Part shown: one piece after another, positions 17,906-30,000 of the stretch
Layout: each line of letters starts with the position of its first letter
Position numbering within the stretch: position 1 is the first letter of the stretch
Assembly: GCA_013112725.1 (NCBI GenBank)
Contig: JABFFZ010000012.1
Location: forward strand, 23,843-87,842
Direction: 5' to 3'
DNA: 64,000 nucleotides
Origin: Chloroflexota bacterium
GTDB taxonomy: Bacteria; Chloroflexota; Anaerolineae; Promineifilales; Promineifilaceae
The notes under the pieces: generated by a model
Databases searched by the model: none
Told to the model about the DNA's origin: nothing
Seen by the model: the letters and a program-made list of their open reading frames with translations, nothing else
Translations under genes and position numbers: made by a program

Positions 17906-20656
17906 ATGTCTCGTCATATGCGTCTGGCGCTGGTCGGATTGGTTGGGCTGCTGTTGCTGGCCTGCCTGGCCGGGCTGATTTATCTGCTCGCCACCTATCC
18001 CATTCTGGCACGGCCGTCGCCGGTGGGCACGCCGGCCGCCTGGTCTGGCCTGCCCCAACCCGCTGTCATTCACCCCCAATGGACCAGTTTTACCGGGCCG
18101 CAAAGCGTGAATGATGCGCTGTTGCACGAGGGGTTGCTCTGGGCAGCCACCGATGGCGGCGTGGTGGTGTGGGCCTGGTCTATGGGGGAAGCCGCTCGAT
18201 TTACTACCGAACATGGTTTAGCGGAGAATGTTGTTACCAGTGTGGCCGTAGGCCGCGATGGGGTGCTGTGGTTTGGTACGCAGTCGGGTGGCCTGAGCCG
18301 GTATGATGGTCTTGCCTGGCAAACCTTTACGACGGTTGATGGCCTACCCTCTAACCACATCATTGATGTGGCAGCTACGGCTGATGGCATGATTTGGGCG
18401 GCGACGGCTGAGGGTGTAGGGCAGTATGATGGCCGTCGTTGGTACAGCCATACCCGCGCCCGCAGCTTTTTCCAGCTACCCGGCGAGCAGATTCGGCGGC
18501 TGGCAGTGGCCCCGGATGGAGTCACAGTATGGGTGGGCACAGACCAGGGGGTGGCCTGGTGGAACGGCCGTCGCTGGCAGGAAGTGGCACATGTGGGCAG
18601 CGGGAGCATCAACGATATTCAAGACCTGGCCATTACTCCAGATAGCATGGTGTGGGCGGCCACGTCGGGTGGCCTGAAGCGGTATGACGGGACGCGCTGG
18701 CAAATTTTCACAACAGGAGATGGTTTGGTGAATGGTGCAGTCAGCCGGGTCACGGCCGTGCCCGACAACACCGTCTGGCTGGCTTATGCAGACCCGGCGG
18801 CCGGGCTGACCTTGTTTGACGCCACCGGTTCTGTACCTGTTGCCACTACTGCTGTCGTCACCGCACCGGCGCTGCGGGTGACGGCCGTATTGCCCAACGG
18901 TCTGTTGCTAACCGTACCCGGCGGCCTGTTTTATGCTGACAATAGCGGCGACGACCGGTTGTTTACTGCGCCGGCCGATTTACCCGATCACCAGTTAACG
19001 GGATTGGTGGCAGCGGATGGCGCGGTGTGGGCCAGCAGCGCGGCGGGGATCAGTCGCTTTGATGGGGCTGCCTGGCGTACCTATACCACAACGCATGGCC
19101 TGGCGAGTGCAGGCGTGTCCGCCCTCACCCGCGACGCCAATGGACAGCCGGTAGCGGTTTTTGCTACGGTTGCTCAGGGTATTGCCCGGTATAACGCTGC
19201 ATTGGATACCTGGGAAACGGTGGTGTGCCCGGTGGCTGGGCCGCCTTCCGCCTTTGTGCGCGCCGGGCTGCAAACGACCGACGGCGCGCTCTGGTTTGCC
19301 ACCAACCGCGGGCTGGCCCGTTTTGACGGCGCCAATTGGCGCATCTTTACCAGCCTAGATGGGCTGCCGTCGAACAATGTGCAGACGCTGGCGCGGCGTG
19401 GTGAGGTGCTGTGGGCCGGCACGGACAAGGGGCTGGCCTCTTTTCAGGATGGCGTTTGGCGCACGGCGCTGTTGGATGATGTGCGGGCGTTGAGCAGCGG
19501 GCCGGAGGGCACGCTCTGGTTTTTTAATGCGGACAGCTTGTTTTCTTTTGCGGCCGACGGCCGTGCCCTTACGCCTATTTCCCTGCCGCCGGTACAGCAG
19601 GTGTATGACCAGTTGGTCACGGCCGATGGTTTCTGGCTGGCGGCGGATGCCGGCGTCTTTTTTTGGCCGGTAGCAGGTGCAGAATGGCAGACGTTCCCGG
19701 CGGTGGATGGGCAGCCGATGGGGGAGATGACGGCACTGGCGCAAACGGCCGACGGCCGTATCTGGGCCGGCTCCGGGCAGGGGTTGTGGCAGTTGGCAGA
19801 TGAGGGGGTGTGGCTGTTACGGCCGTTGCCGGGTCAGGAGCGTTCACCCATTACGCGGTTGGTGGTTGACACTGATGCTTCCTTGCTGGCGGGCACGTTT
19901 GACGGTCGTGTCTACCGCGTGGCGGCGGGTGAAATTGTCATTGAAAAACCAATGCCGTCCGGCAATGAACGCGCCCCGGTCAGCGCCATCCTGCCGGTGG
20001 GCGAAGCGTTGTGGGTGGCCCATTTTGGCGGCGGCGTCTCCTGGGGCGCAGGGGATACCGGGGAGCGCAATTGGCAGCGTGTGGCTTCCGACGAGGGGTT
20101 ACAGGCGGCCGTCAACAGTCTGGCCATGGGCGCAGACGGCGACGCCTGGTTGGGTACGGACAGGGGGCTGCTTTCTCTGCACAGCGGCCAGGTGACCGTC
20201 TGCCGGATTGAGCAAGGGGGCGAACCGCTGGCCTGGGCCGGGGTGCTGGTAGACCGGCAAGGGCAGGTGTGGGGCGTGAATGGCCCCACGTTTTGGCGGC
20301 TGGATGGGGGGAATCGGGTGCGGTCGGGGACATTAGCGAAGGCGGTTACGGCCGTTGCCCCCGATGGCGCTGTGTGGGTAGTGACGGAGAGTGGGCTGGT
20401 GCGCCATACGGCGGGCCGCCGCCAGACCGTCAGCACCCCGGCCCCCTTTGCGCAGATTACGGCGCTGGCCCCGGCCGCCAACGGCGCGCTGGGGGTAGGT
20501 ACAACAGAGGGGTTGTATTGGTATGACGGCCGTGCGTGGCGCCATTTCACCGCCGCCGATGGCCTGGCAGCCAACCATGTGACTCACGTGGCAGTAGCGG
20601 CTGATGGGTCGGTGTGGGTGGGCACAAAGGGCGGGGTGAGTTGGTTACGGCCGTAG
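17906..20656 (+). CDS. Membrane-anchored Reg_prop (two-component regulator propeller) protein
   Basis: The 916 residues comprise one N-terminal transmembrane helix (about 5-30) followed almost entirely by repeated beta-propeller blades. The blades have the Reg_prop pattern, e.g. GVLWFGTQSGGLSRYDG, MIWAATAEGVGQYDG, ALWFATNRGLARFDG, SVWVGTKGGVSWL. Such propellers normally form the periplasmic sensor of hybrid two-component proteins, but here no kinase or DNA-binding domain follows. It is therefore a stand-alone extracytoplasmic propeller, likely binding a ligand or a partner. No Shine-Dalgarno is visible before the ATG at 17906, which directly follows a palindromic array; the ATG at 17918 is an alternative. 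Confidence 0.82.
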   Translation: MSRHMRLALVGLVGLLLLACLAGLIYLLATYPILARPSPVGTPAAWSGLPQPAVIHPQWTSFTGPQSVNDALLHEGLLWAATDGGVVVWAWSMGEAARFTTEHGLAENVVTSVAVGRDGVLWFGTQSGGLSRYDGLAWQTFTTVDGLPSNHIIDVAATADGMIWAATAEGVGQYDGRRWYSHTRARSFFQLPGEQIRRLAVAPDGVTVWVGTDQGVAWWNGRRWQEVAHVGSGSINDIQDLAITPDSMVWAATSGGLKRYDGTRWQIFTTGDGLVNGAVSRVTAVPDNTVWLAYADPAAGLTLFDATGSVPVATTAVVTAPALRVTAVLPNGLLLTVPGGLFYADNSGDDRLFTAPADLPDHQLTGLVAADGAVWASSAAGISRFDGAAWRTYTTTHGLASAGVSALTRDANGQPVAVFATVAQGIARYNAALDTWETVVCPVAGPPSAFVRAGLQTTDGALWFATNRGLARFDGANWRIFTSLDGLPSNNVQTLARRGEVLWAGTDKGLASFQDGVWRTALLDDVRALSSGPEGTLWFFNADSLFSFAADGRALTPISLPPVQQVYDQLVTADGFWLAADAGVFFWPVAGAEWQTFPAVDGQPMGEMTALAQTADGRIWAGSGQGLWQLADEGVWLLRPLPGQERSPITRLVVDTDASLLAGTFDGRVYRVAAGEIVIEKPMPSGNERAPVSAILPVGEALWVAHFGGGVSWGAGDTGERNWQRVASDEGLQAAVNSLAMGADGDAWLGTDRGLLSLHSGQVTVCRIEQGGEPLAWAGVLVDRQGQVWGVNGPTFWRLDGGNRVRSGTLAKAVTAVAPDGAVWVVTESGLVRHTAGRRQTVSTPAPFAQITALAPAANGALGVGTTEGLYWYDGRAWRHFTAADGLAANHVTHVAVAADGSVWVGTKGGVSWLRP

Positions 20657-20799
20657 CGAACAAACGCAGGCTGTGGCCTGGAGCGAGGAAGGTCAGTTTG
20701 TCGTTTGACGGTCCAACCAACTCACCCCGTCTCACCCCATTTCTCCCCTCACCTACCCCGTCACATTTTCGTCACGGTTGCCCGTTATAGTGGCCGCCA

Positions 20800-21021
20800 A
20801 TGACCACTAAACCATTGCCTCCTTCGCCATTAGCCGGGCAAACGTTTCTGCTGCGGCTATGGCAAGAAAACCCGGATGCCCCCTGGCGCGTGTCTTTGCA
20901 ACACGCCGTCACCGGGGAGCGTTGGGGTTTTGCCACGCTGGAGGCGTTGTTTTCCTTTCTCCATCATTCATTTTCTGACTCGATTCAACAGCCGCCGCCA
21001 GAACAAGATGCTGGTGGCTAG
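20800..21021 (+). CDS. Small hypothetical protein
   Basis: An unrecognised 73-residue protein, with a central segment reading TFLLRLWQENPDAPWRVSLQ and then GERWGFATLEALFSFL. That pattern resembles short accessory proteins that precede large secreted proteins in related bacteria, though I cannot name a family. A TTATAG-like -10 lies about 14 bases before the ATG, so translation may be leaderless. It ends 54 bp before the giant surface-protein gene, suggesting cotranscription. The preceding gap (20657-20799) holds only C-rich CTCACC-like runs. Confidence 0.55.
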   Translation: MTTKPLPPSPLAGQTFLLRLWQENPDAPWRVSLQHAVTGERWGFATLEALFSFLHHSFSDSIQQPPPEQDAGG

Positions 21022-21075
21022 CGGCTGGCGACTGGTATTCACGACCGGCTACCAGCCCCCAATGGAGGTAAACCC

Positions 21076-24000
21076 ATGTCCGCACTTATTGGCCGATTAT
21101 CTGGTGCCCATCCCGCGCGCCGCCGCTTACTGCCGGTGGTATTTGTGGCTGTGGCCCTCTTGTTGTATCTGGTAAAGGCGGCCCTGCCGATCACGGCCGT
21201 ATCCGAATCTCCCCTCCACGTCGCCTGGCAGCAAGCCCAGCGGGCCGGCGCCTATACTTTCCGCGCCGACATCCGCCAGCGTTCCATCCCCGTGGCCAGC
21301 GTTCTAAACGTGGGCCGAACTCACCGGGAGGATAATCTACACCTGCAAGGCACGGCCGACCTGTCTGCCCAATCCTTGAACCTGACGCTTTGGTCCAACG
21401 GCGGTAATATCCTGGACGCTACCAGCGGCACCGAAGTGGAAGTGCGTGACGGCCGTACCCGCATCCGCCGCGAAAATGGCCCCTGGGAAGAGCTGCCCAA
21501 CGTCCTGGATACCTTCGCCCCCCAGGGCGACTTCCTCAGCTTCCTCGTCGCCGCCCAAAACGTGCAATCCTTCGACGAAGCTCAGGACGGGTCTCCCAAT
21601 CTCCAATCCCCCCACTTCACCTACGACATTGACTCCGCCGCCTTTGCCGTCTACCTGCGCGACCAACTGCAAAACCAGGCGCTCCGCCAGGGGGAGCTGC
21701 TGCCCGGCACGACGCTGGACGTTTCGCAACAAATCCGCGAGATGCGCGGTACAGGCGAACTGTGGCTGGATGCTAACGGCTATCCGCAGCGCCAGGTGAC
21801 ACGCCTGCAATTCCCGCCCCAGGACGGCTACTGGGTGGAAACAGAAATTGTGGTCACATATGGTTTCCCCAACACGGCCGTTTCCTTTTTCTCCTCCACC
21901 CACCTCAGCCGTTACCTGCCCATTCTGCAACAAGGGTTATGGCTCACGGCCATCGTCATGTTGCTCACCGGCCTCATTCTCTTTTTCACCCTGCGTTATC
22001 CCCGCTCCCGTCCCGTCTATTACACCATCACCCTCACCTTCATCTTCTCCACCATCTTTGGCCCACTGCTGCAATCCGTCCATGCGGAATCCGTGTATAA
22101 CCGCCGCAGCCAGCGCCAACAGGTGCAAGAGAGCTACCAGCAGCAGGTAGACGGCCGTCAGGAATTCATCAACGCCCGCGAACAGTCTGCTGCCAACGAC
22201 CTGGCCCAGACCAGCCCGGAGGTGTTGGCGGCCATCCGCAGTGGGAATTATGAATTAGGAATTATGAATTATGAAGAAAGAGATTCTTCCTTCATAAATC
22301 CTGATTCGTTCGGCTCTGCTGATAGTGATCAGGATGGCCTCACCGACTACGAGGAATCCATCCTGGGCACCAATCCAGACAACGCGGACACCGATGGCGA
22401 CAACCTGACCGATTGGCAAGAAATTCAAGGGTTTACGCACAACGGCCGTCAGTGGCACACCAACCCCCTTGACTCCGACACCAACCAGGACGGCATTGCT
22501 GACGACCGCGAATGGAACAACTCAGACGCCCACCATGCCACCTGGGACACCGACAACGACGGCATTCCCGACCTCTTCGATGAAGACAACGACAACGACG
22601 GCGTGCCTGACCGCCTGGACATTTCCCCCTTTAGCCAGCACAGCCAGACCTTCAACCAGAACAACCCCTTTTCCCTACTTCTCAATGGCCTGACGCCGGG
22701 CGAACCCACCTTTGCGGAATTTCAGGTACGCCCCACCAACCCCGACCATCTCTGGTATGCCCTCAGCGCCTATAACTGGCCCGCTGACTCCCTGGGCAAC
22801 ATCAAAGACATTACCAATGCCACTTTCCCCGACAGTCTGGGCGACATCCAACTGGTACCGGCCCTGGAAATCCAGATGAGCAGCGCCAACGCCAATCTGC
22901 CCCTCACCGATCCCATCGCCGTTGTGCCCATCCGCCCCATTCCCGGCGTCATCCCCCAGACCAATATCCTTAGCGGCACATTGACCCTGGCCCCCAGCGG
23001 CAATGACCTGACTGTCACCTTCGACACTAACCGGTTGGACAATCTGACGGTACGCCGGGGTACCTGCGCCGCGCCGGGGGACATCGTCACCACCATCCCC
23101 TTTCCTACCAGCGGACTCACGACCATCATGTCCAATGTCCGTTTGCAGGATTGGGCCGACGGCAGCCACATCATTGTCGCCCGTGAATTTGACCCACGTA
23201 ACCTGATCAGCTGCGCCCAAATTCCGCACATCCCCTTTGTGGGTAACCAGATGGTAGATGAGGAACAGCTACGGCCGTATCAGATCACCGTGCGCGACAT
23301 CTCCCCCGACCGCAACACCAAAGCCGTCTACGTTCCCCTCAGCCTGATCACCGATGACCGCACTGGCCAGCGCGTCGCTTTCAGCGGCAAGATGCTCTAT
23401 CTGCCCGGCGGTAGTTGGCAAAGCGTCCACCAGGTTCGTTTTGTCTGGACGGTGAACATGCTCACCGACGAAGTGTGCACCTATGGCGCCATCCTGCCCA
23501 GTGTGCCCAACGGCTGTTACCAGCAGCAAAACGACGTCGCCCGCGTCATCCACACCTACCCCGAAGCATGGCGGCTTACCGGCCTCAACGTCGTTGAAGA
23601 GCGACAGGTAGACGCCGTTACCATCTACGAAGACCCGGCGCTGGACAGCAACCTGCACAGCGACAGCGCCATTATCCCCCTGGCCTATGGGCTAGACCTG
23701 GCCTATCTGCAAGGGCGCGACTGCGATACGGCCGACGCCGACGGCAACTGCCAGGGCGACGGCCAGCGCGACATCTTGCCCGCCGAAATCCAGCGCCGCT
23801 TCCATCATCCCACCAACCAGTTTGTGCCCGCCGTACAGCGCTGGCACATTGAAAACATCCTGCGCGTTAACCGCGCCCAATATGAAACCCTCGGTGACTT
23901 TGTACGCGCCACCGCCGAAGACACCACTACACCCATTCTGGACACCTTTACGCCTTACTGGTCAGCCACGAATCCCATCACTCCTACCCTTCTCTTCGCC

Positions 24001-27000
24001 TATGATTACCGCTACCGCAGCCTGAACCTGGACAGCCTGGCTGCCGCCGATGGCACGCTCACCTGGAACAGCGCCAACCGCCTCACCGTCAACTTTGCCG
24101 GGAACGGCGGCGTCCCGGTCATCACCCAGGCCAACTTGAAACTGGCGGCGTATGGGTATGACGACACGGCCGTGTCCTGGTCACGCCTCACCCCCGAAGC
24201 CATCTGGGACATGGCCGGGCAGCGTTACGCCGCCGACTTCGCCGACGAACCCGACCCCGACGTGGCCGACGGGATGCTCATGGGCGTTCAGCTTTATTTC
24301 CTGGCCCTCTCGCGTGGCGTCCAGAATGTCGTTCAGATTGGGGATATTACCGTGCCCGCCTACCGTGAACCGGAAGACGTCACCGCTTCACGGGCGATAC
24401 AGGCCGGCGCGGCCGGCGTCGGCCGTTTCATCACCGGCGTCATCTACGTAGGCAACGTATTGGTCACCAGCGGTGACATCCCCAGCAGTGTATGGGCCAG
24501 GCTCGGCCGCACCTTTACCGAGGGGCTATCCAATCCGGTGCGCTCCATCAATGCCAACCTCATCCGCCCCGTGCGCGAATTTTTTCAGGGGTTAAGCCGC
24601 GTCCAAATCGCTCTGGTCGTCACCATTGTCGCCGTTGTGGTAGTGGCATTGGTGGCCGGCGTCGTGGTCGCGCTCATTGCCGCCCGTGCCCATTCCAGCA
24701 GTGGCACGGTAGATTTTATCGTGGGTATTGCCGTGCTGGTGGCCGCCATCATCTTCTTTGTCCTGAGTGTGGTTTTGCCCATTCTGGACTTGATTGGCCT
24801 GATTCAGGTGGGCACGGTGGCTACCACCACCGTCAACGGCTCGCGGCTGGCCTCCAGCTTCACCAGCGTCAAGGCCAACGCGCTGGCTGCCGCCATCGGC
24901 CTGATCATCGAACTGGGCGTCATCTGGGGCGTTTTCATTTATGAGATTGCCAGCGGCAACATTGACCCCAACTCCGCTGAATTTTCACAATTGCTGGCCG
25001 TTTCCCTGGCCGCTTCTCTGGTCGCTGCCCTGTATGCTGCCCTGGGGGCCATTCCTGGCGTTAATGTCATCATTGGTCTGGCGGCCGTGGTAGACCTGAT
25101 CATCCTGGGACTGTGTAAACTTGGTTTTGCCGGGGCGCTGCAAGATTTCCAGGGAAATGGCTGCTTCAGCATTCGCAACCAGCTCACCCAGGAAATTGCC
25201 CGCTTCCTCTACCGGGGTAACATCATCTTCAACTTTGAAGATTACTCTGACTCTATCAGTCTGCGCTCTCTGGATATGCGCCTCACGAACCCCACCGCCG
25301 GGCTGGCCGCCGGGAACAGCCTGGTTTTCACCGCCACCGTCAGCACCAATCTGCGTCCCTCGGTGCCAGATGGCCCGGCTACCAGCGCTTACCGGCAAAC
25401 CAATATCCGCAGCACTGGCCTCAACTACCAGTTGAGCAGCACCGCTAACGACTCGCTGGCTGCCAGCCGCGATAGTAACCGGGATGGCTGGACGTTTTAT
25501 GACTACGGCCGTGTCCGTTTCACCATCGCCGCCATCCCCGTCCCCTACCAATTCACCTTAGACCTGTACCGGGGGGTTTACCAGACGCGCACCATCGTCA
25601 GCGACCCCATCCCCCTGACGGCCGGCATCAACACCACCGTTCCCCTCCACTTCAACGTCGGTCTGGCCATTCCCGCCTGGTCGTGCGCCGCCGACATTTG
25701 CAATAACTTCAACGAAGACGCCAGCTTCACCCAATCCCTGGGCAGCAACTTTTACTTTGACGTTTTGCCCGCCACTGTGAACGAATTTGCCAGCTCTGAC
25801 TGGACGCCTGGCTGGCTGGCTCACCAACGCGACCTGGACGGTGACGGTTTGCTCAGCATCACCCATGGTGGCAACGACCCGGATGACACCACCTTTGACG
25901 CGGACGGCGACGGCCTTACCGACAACCTGGAAATTGGGTATCAAAGCCTGGGTACGGCCAATGGCGGCGGGTATATCAATCCGCTTAACCGGGACACCGA
26001 TGGCGATGGCCTGTGTGACGCCGACGAACTGCGCGTGGGCAGCAACCCCAACCTGGCCGATACCGACGGCGATGGCCTGACGGACGGCGAAGAGGTGTTC
26101 CGCCAGGATCGCTGCGATATGGACAACGATGGCAACACCACCGAATGGCTTGGCGGCTGGCTGTTCACCTATGCCTCCGGCCAGGGTACCCGCATCAGCT
26201 CCGATCCCACCCAACGAGACGGCGATGACGACGGCATGAACGACCGCACCGAGCGCGAACTGCACCTGCTCGACGCCATCGCCTTCCCGTTTCATCCCGA
26301 CGTGTTCAATGAGGCCCCCATCGGCATTTACCCATCTACCAGCGATCTGGACAATGTGGTACGGCCGAACACCGCCATCATCTACACCGCCACCGTGCAA
26401 AACAACTTCGACGTGCCCCTTTATGCCGCCGGTTTGTTGACGACCACTTTCCCCACTGCCTTGGGCGGCGGGCAGCCGGTGACCCCCTTCACCATTTTTC
26501 AGGGAGACCGGGCCACCTATGCCGCCAACCTCACGGCCGTCGGCAATTCCCAGACCGTCACCATCCAAAACAGCGCCCACGCCGAAGCGCAAAGCTCCGA
26601 CCAGATGACGGCGCCGCCCGGCCTCTTTTTTGACCTGAGCGAAAATCTGCCCTTCACCATTGACAATGACCAACCTACCAGCCAGCTTACCAGCGGCGAC
26701 TATGTGCGCGCCGGCGGCTACCGCGTCATCGGCGGCAGCGCCAGCGACCCCACCTCCTACGTGCAGCGCGTGGAAGTCAGCGTGGATGGCGGCGTGACCT
26801 ATGCCCCGGCCAATGGCGCCGAGGCGTGGGCCTTCACCTGGGACGTGCCCGCCGCCGAAGGGCCGTTCACCCTGCGCACCCGCGCCGTTGACGCCGTAGA
26901 TTTTGTGGAATCGCCGGTCAACAGCGTCACCGTACTCATTGACGGCCAGCCGCCGGCGCTCACCAGCAATGACACCGGCAACCCGGTGCAGCGCGCCACG

Positions 27001-30000
27001 CGCAACCTGCAAAACACCTGGACGGTGGCCCTCAGCGGTACGGTTAGCGACCCGCCCGTTGGCGGCAGCCCCGGCAGCGGCGTGGGCCGGGTGGAAGTGT
27101 GGCTGGAACCGTTGAGCAATGGCTGGCAAACGGCCGTGCTCACCGGCAATAACTGGAACATCGCCTACGCCCTGGCGGCCACCGACAACAGCGGCAACGC
27201 CGTGGTGGAACCCACCGGCCAGTACACCGTCACCATCCGCGCTTTTGACAATGTGGAAAACGTGGCCGACGAAGCTGCTTACCTGGTCTTCCCCGTCCGC
27301 GTAGACAACAGCGCGCCGCAGACGCAGTTCGATCCGGTGGGGTTGGAAACGGCCGTTATCTCCCCCAACGAAACCGCCATCACCCGCACTACCTTCATCA
27401 GCCAGCCGCTCACCTTCACCGGCCTCATCACCGACGCCACCAACGCCGTCGGCGCAGGTGTAGACGAACTGCAAATCGCCTTCGTGCCCGCTTCCCTGCT
27501 AGATACCCTGGCTGCCCCCAACCTGCTTATGTACTTCAACGAACCGGCGGGCAGCACTGACTTTGCCGAAGTATCCGGCAACAACCATGAAGTCATTTGT
27601 TACATCGGCTCCGTTGACGCCTGTCCCCGCGCCAGCGGCAGCGGCGGCGCGTTTGGCGGCGCTATCAACTTCGACGGCGTGGATGACTTTCTGGACATCG
27701 GCGCTAACATTCCCGAATCCGGCGCCACCGTCGCCCTCTGGTTCAACACCACCTGCGACAACTGTGGCCTGCTCATTGCCGACCAGGGACTCCTCGGCGC
27801 GGGCGGCTATGATCGCAGCCTCTACCTGCAAAACGGCAACGTCTGCTCCTTTGTAGACGGCGCGGCCTTCAACGAAACCATCTGCACCACCGGCACGAAC
27901 TGGGCCGACGGCCAATGGCATCAGGTCATCCACACCCTGGGCAGCAGCGGCAACATCCTCTACGTGGATGGTGACGCCCGCGCCAGCGGCGTCCTCACCG
28001 CTTCCGCCTTCACCGCCCAAGACGGCCTCAGCCTGGGGTATGCGCCAGAAGCAGCCAATGATTACTTGAACGGCCGTATGGACGAATTGGCTATCTACAC
28101 CACCGCATTCACGGCCGATGAAGTGGACACCCTCTACCGCCGCTGGCAGCCGGTGACGCTGGCCCACTCTGGCCCGGACATCACCACCAGCCAGTGGGCC
28201 TACACCCTCACCGAGGGCGTTTTGGAAGGATATTACCAGGTAGATATGCGCGGCGCAGACGTGCTAGGCAACCGTGAGGATGAACAGCGCGGCCTATGGG
28301 CGCAGTGGAACGGCCTGATTGACCTGGCCCCGCCGCAAGTCAGCCTGGGCGTGCAATACAGCGGCCTGGGCGCGGCGGCCCAAACCACCTACAGCGCCAA
28401 CATCACCGACTTCAATTTAGTGGTGGATGGTTATGCCGGCCCCTGTGCCCTGGAACCAAACGACGCCCACTACGACGATTCAGCCTGGTGGCAGACGATC
28501 AGCAACAATACCCCCCGGCTCAACCAGTTGACGCCGTCCTGTACCGTCAGCGGTTTCCAGAGCGATGCTGTCTTCGCCCGCGCCTGTGACCAGTTTGGCC
28601 GCTGCTCTGCTGCCATACCTGACCAGTACCAGCTCTTTTTTGCCAGCTACCCGCGCCTCACCTACGAGTTTAACCGCATTGAGCGCGCCAACCTGCTGGG
28701 CGGGGCCAACCGCCAGGTGGTGATTGATGGGTTGGACCACGTCAGCGGCATTGCCCTGGACGAGCAGGCCGGCTACCTGTATTGGCTGGAAATTGACCGG
28801 GATGGGGGGAACAACGGCCGTATCCGCCGCGCCTCCCTGAACGATTATATTCCCCAAGACCTGATCACCGGCCTGGCCTACAGCCCCGCCCGCCTGCCCC
28901 GTACCGGTGGCCTGGCCGTCAACCCTGCCAGCAACCGCCTTTTCTGGACACAGCAAGGGCAAATCTGGGCCGCCAACGTAGACGGCTCCGGCGCCGCCCT
29001 GCTGCATACGCTGGCCAATGACGCCACCGCCGGTGAAATCGTCCTGGATCGCCCGAACGGCCGTATCTACGGCATTGCCACCGCCAGCTTTAGCAACAGC
29101 TACCAGCCTTCCATCTTCCGCCTGAACGTGGATGGCAGCGGCTTCCAGACCATCTACACCGCGCCCGTTCAGCCAGAAGTGTTTAATATGACTGACCTGG
29201 CGCTGAGCCAGGATGGCGCTACCCTGTACTGGATTAACAATTTCCAGCTCTGGCGGGCCAACAGCGATGGCAGCGGTGTCGCCAATCTGGGATATACTGC
29301 CAATTCACGGCAAGACGTTGGTTCGCTCCTGGTCAGCCCGGTAGGGCAGCAGGTGTATTACACCAACTTCAGCGACATTGCCGTCACCGATTTGACCACC
29401 GGCCAAACCAGCACGGTGTTGCCCGCGTTGTGGAGCTACAGCCCACCAATAGACATGTACACCCACCACGCCGCAGGGGTGATGACCGCCGGCCCGATCC
29501 CGGCGGCGGCCATCACCCGCGTAGACCTGGCGCTAGATAAGCAGCTACAGAGCGGCCTGGCCGTCACCGGCAGCACGCTGATCTATGACTTGGTAGTGCA
29601 AAATCGCAGCTATCTGGACGCCACCAACGTGACGCTGGTAGACACGCTGCCCAATGGCGTCACCTACCACAGCGTCAGCTCCACGCCGCCTGGCGTCACC
29701 TGCCAGAGCAGTGCCGGGATGGTAACTTGCGACCTGGCGACGCTGAATGGCGGCACGGCCGTGACCGTCACCCTCACCGTCAATGTTACCGGCGCCGCCA
29801 GCGGCACGCTGGTCAACACCGCCGCCGTCTCTGCCCGGCAAGAGGACAGTAACCCGGCCAACAACAGCGTCACCCTGACGCGCGGCCTGGTAGTGCCCCC
29901 CGCCACCGCTACTCCGGTTAGCCCGGCGGTGGGCCGCTTCATCTATTGGAGCAGCAACTATGACATTCGTCGTCTGCGCCTGGATGTGCCCGGCAGCCCG

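Noticed and set aside
25558..27474. 638-codon open frame on the minus strand opposite the giant gene
   Set aside because: It is the complement of GC-rich, codon-biased coding sequence of the giant gene. The translation is low-complexity Gly/Ala/Val/His sequence with no family motif and no ribosome site.
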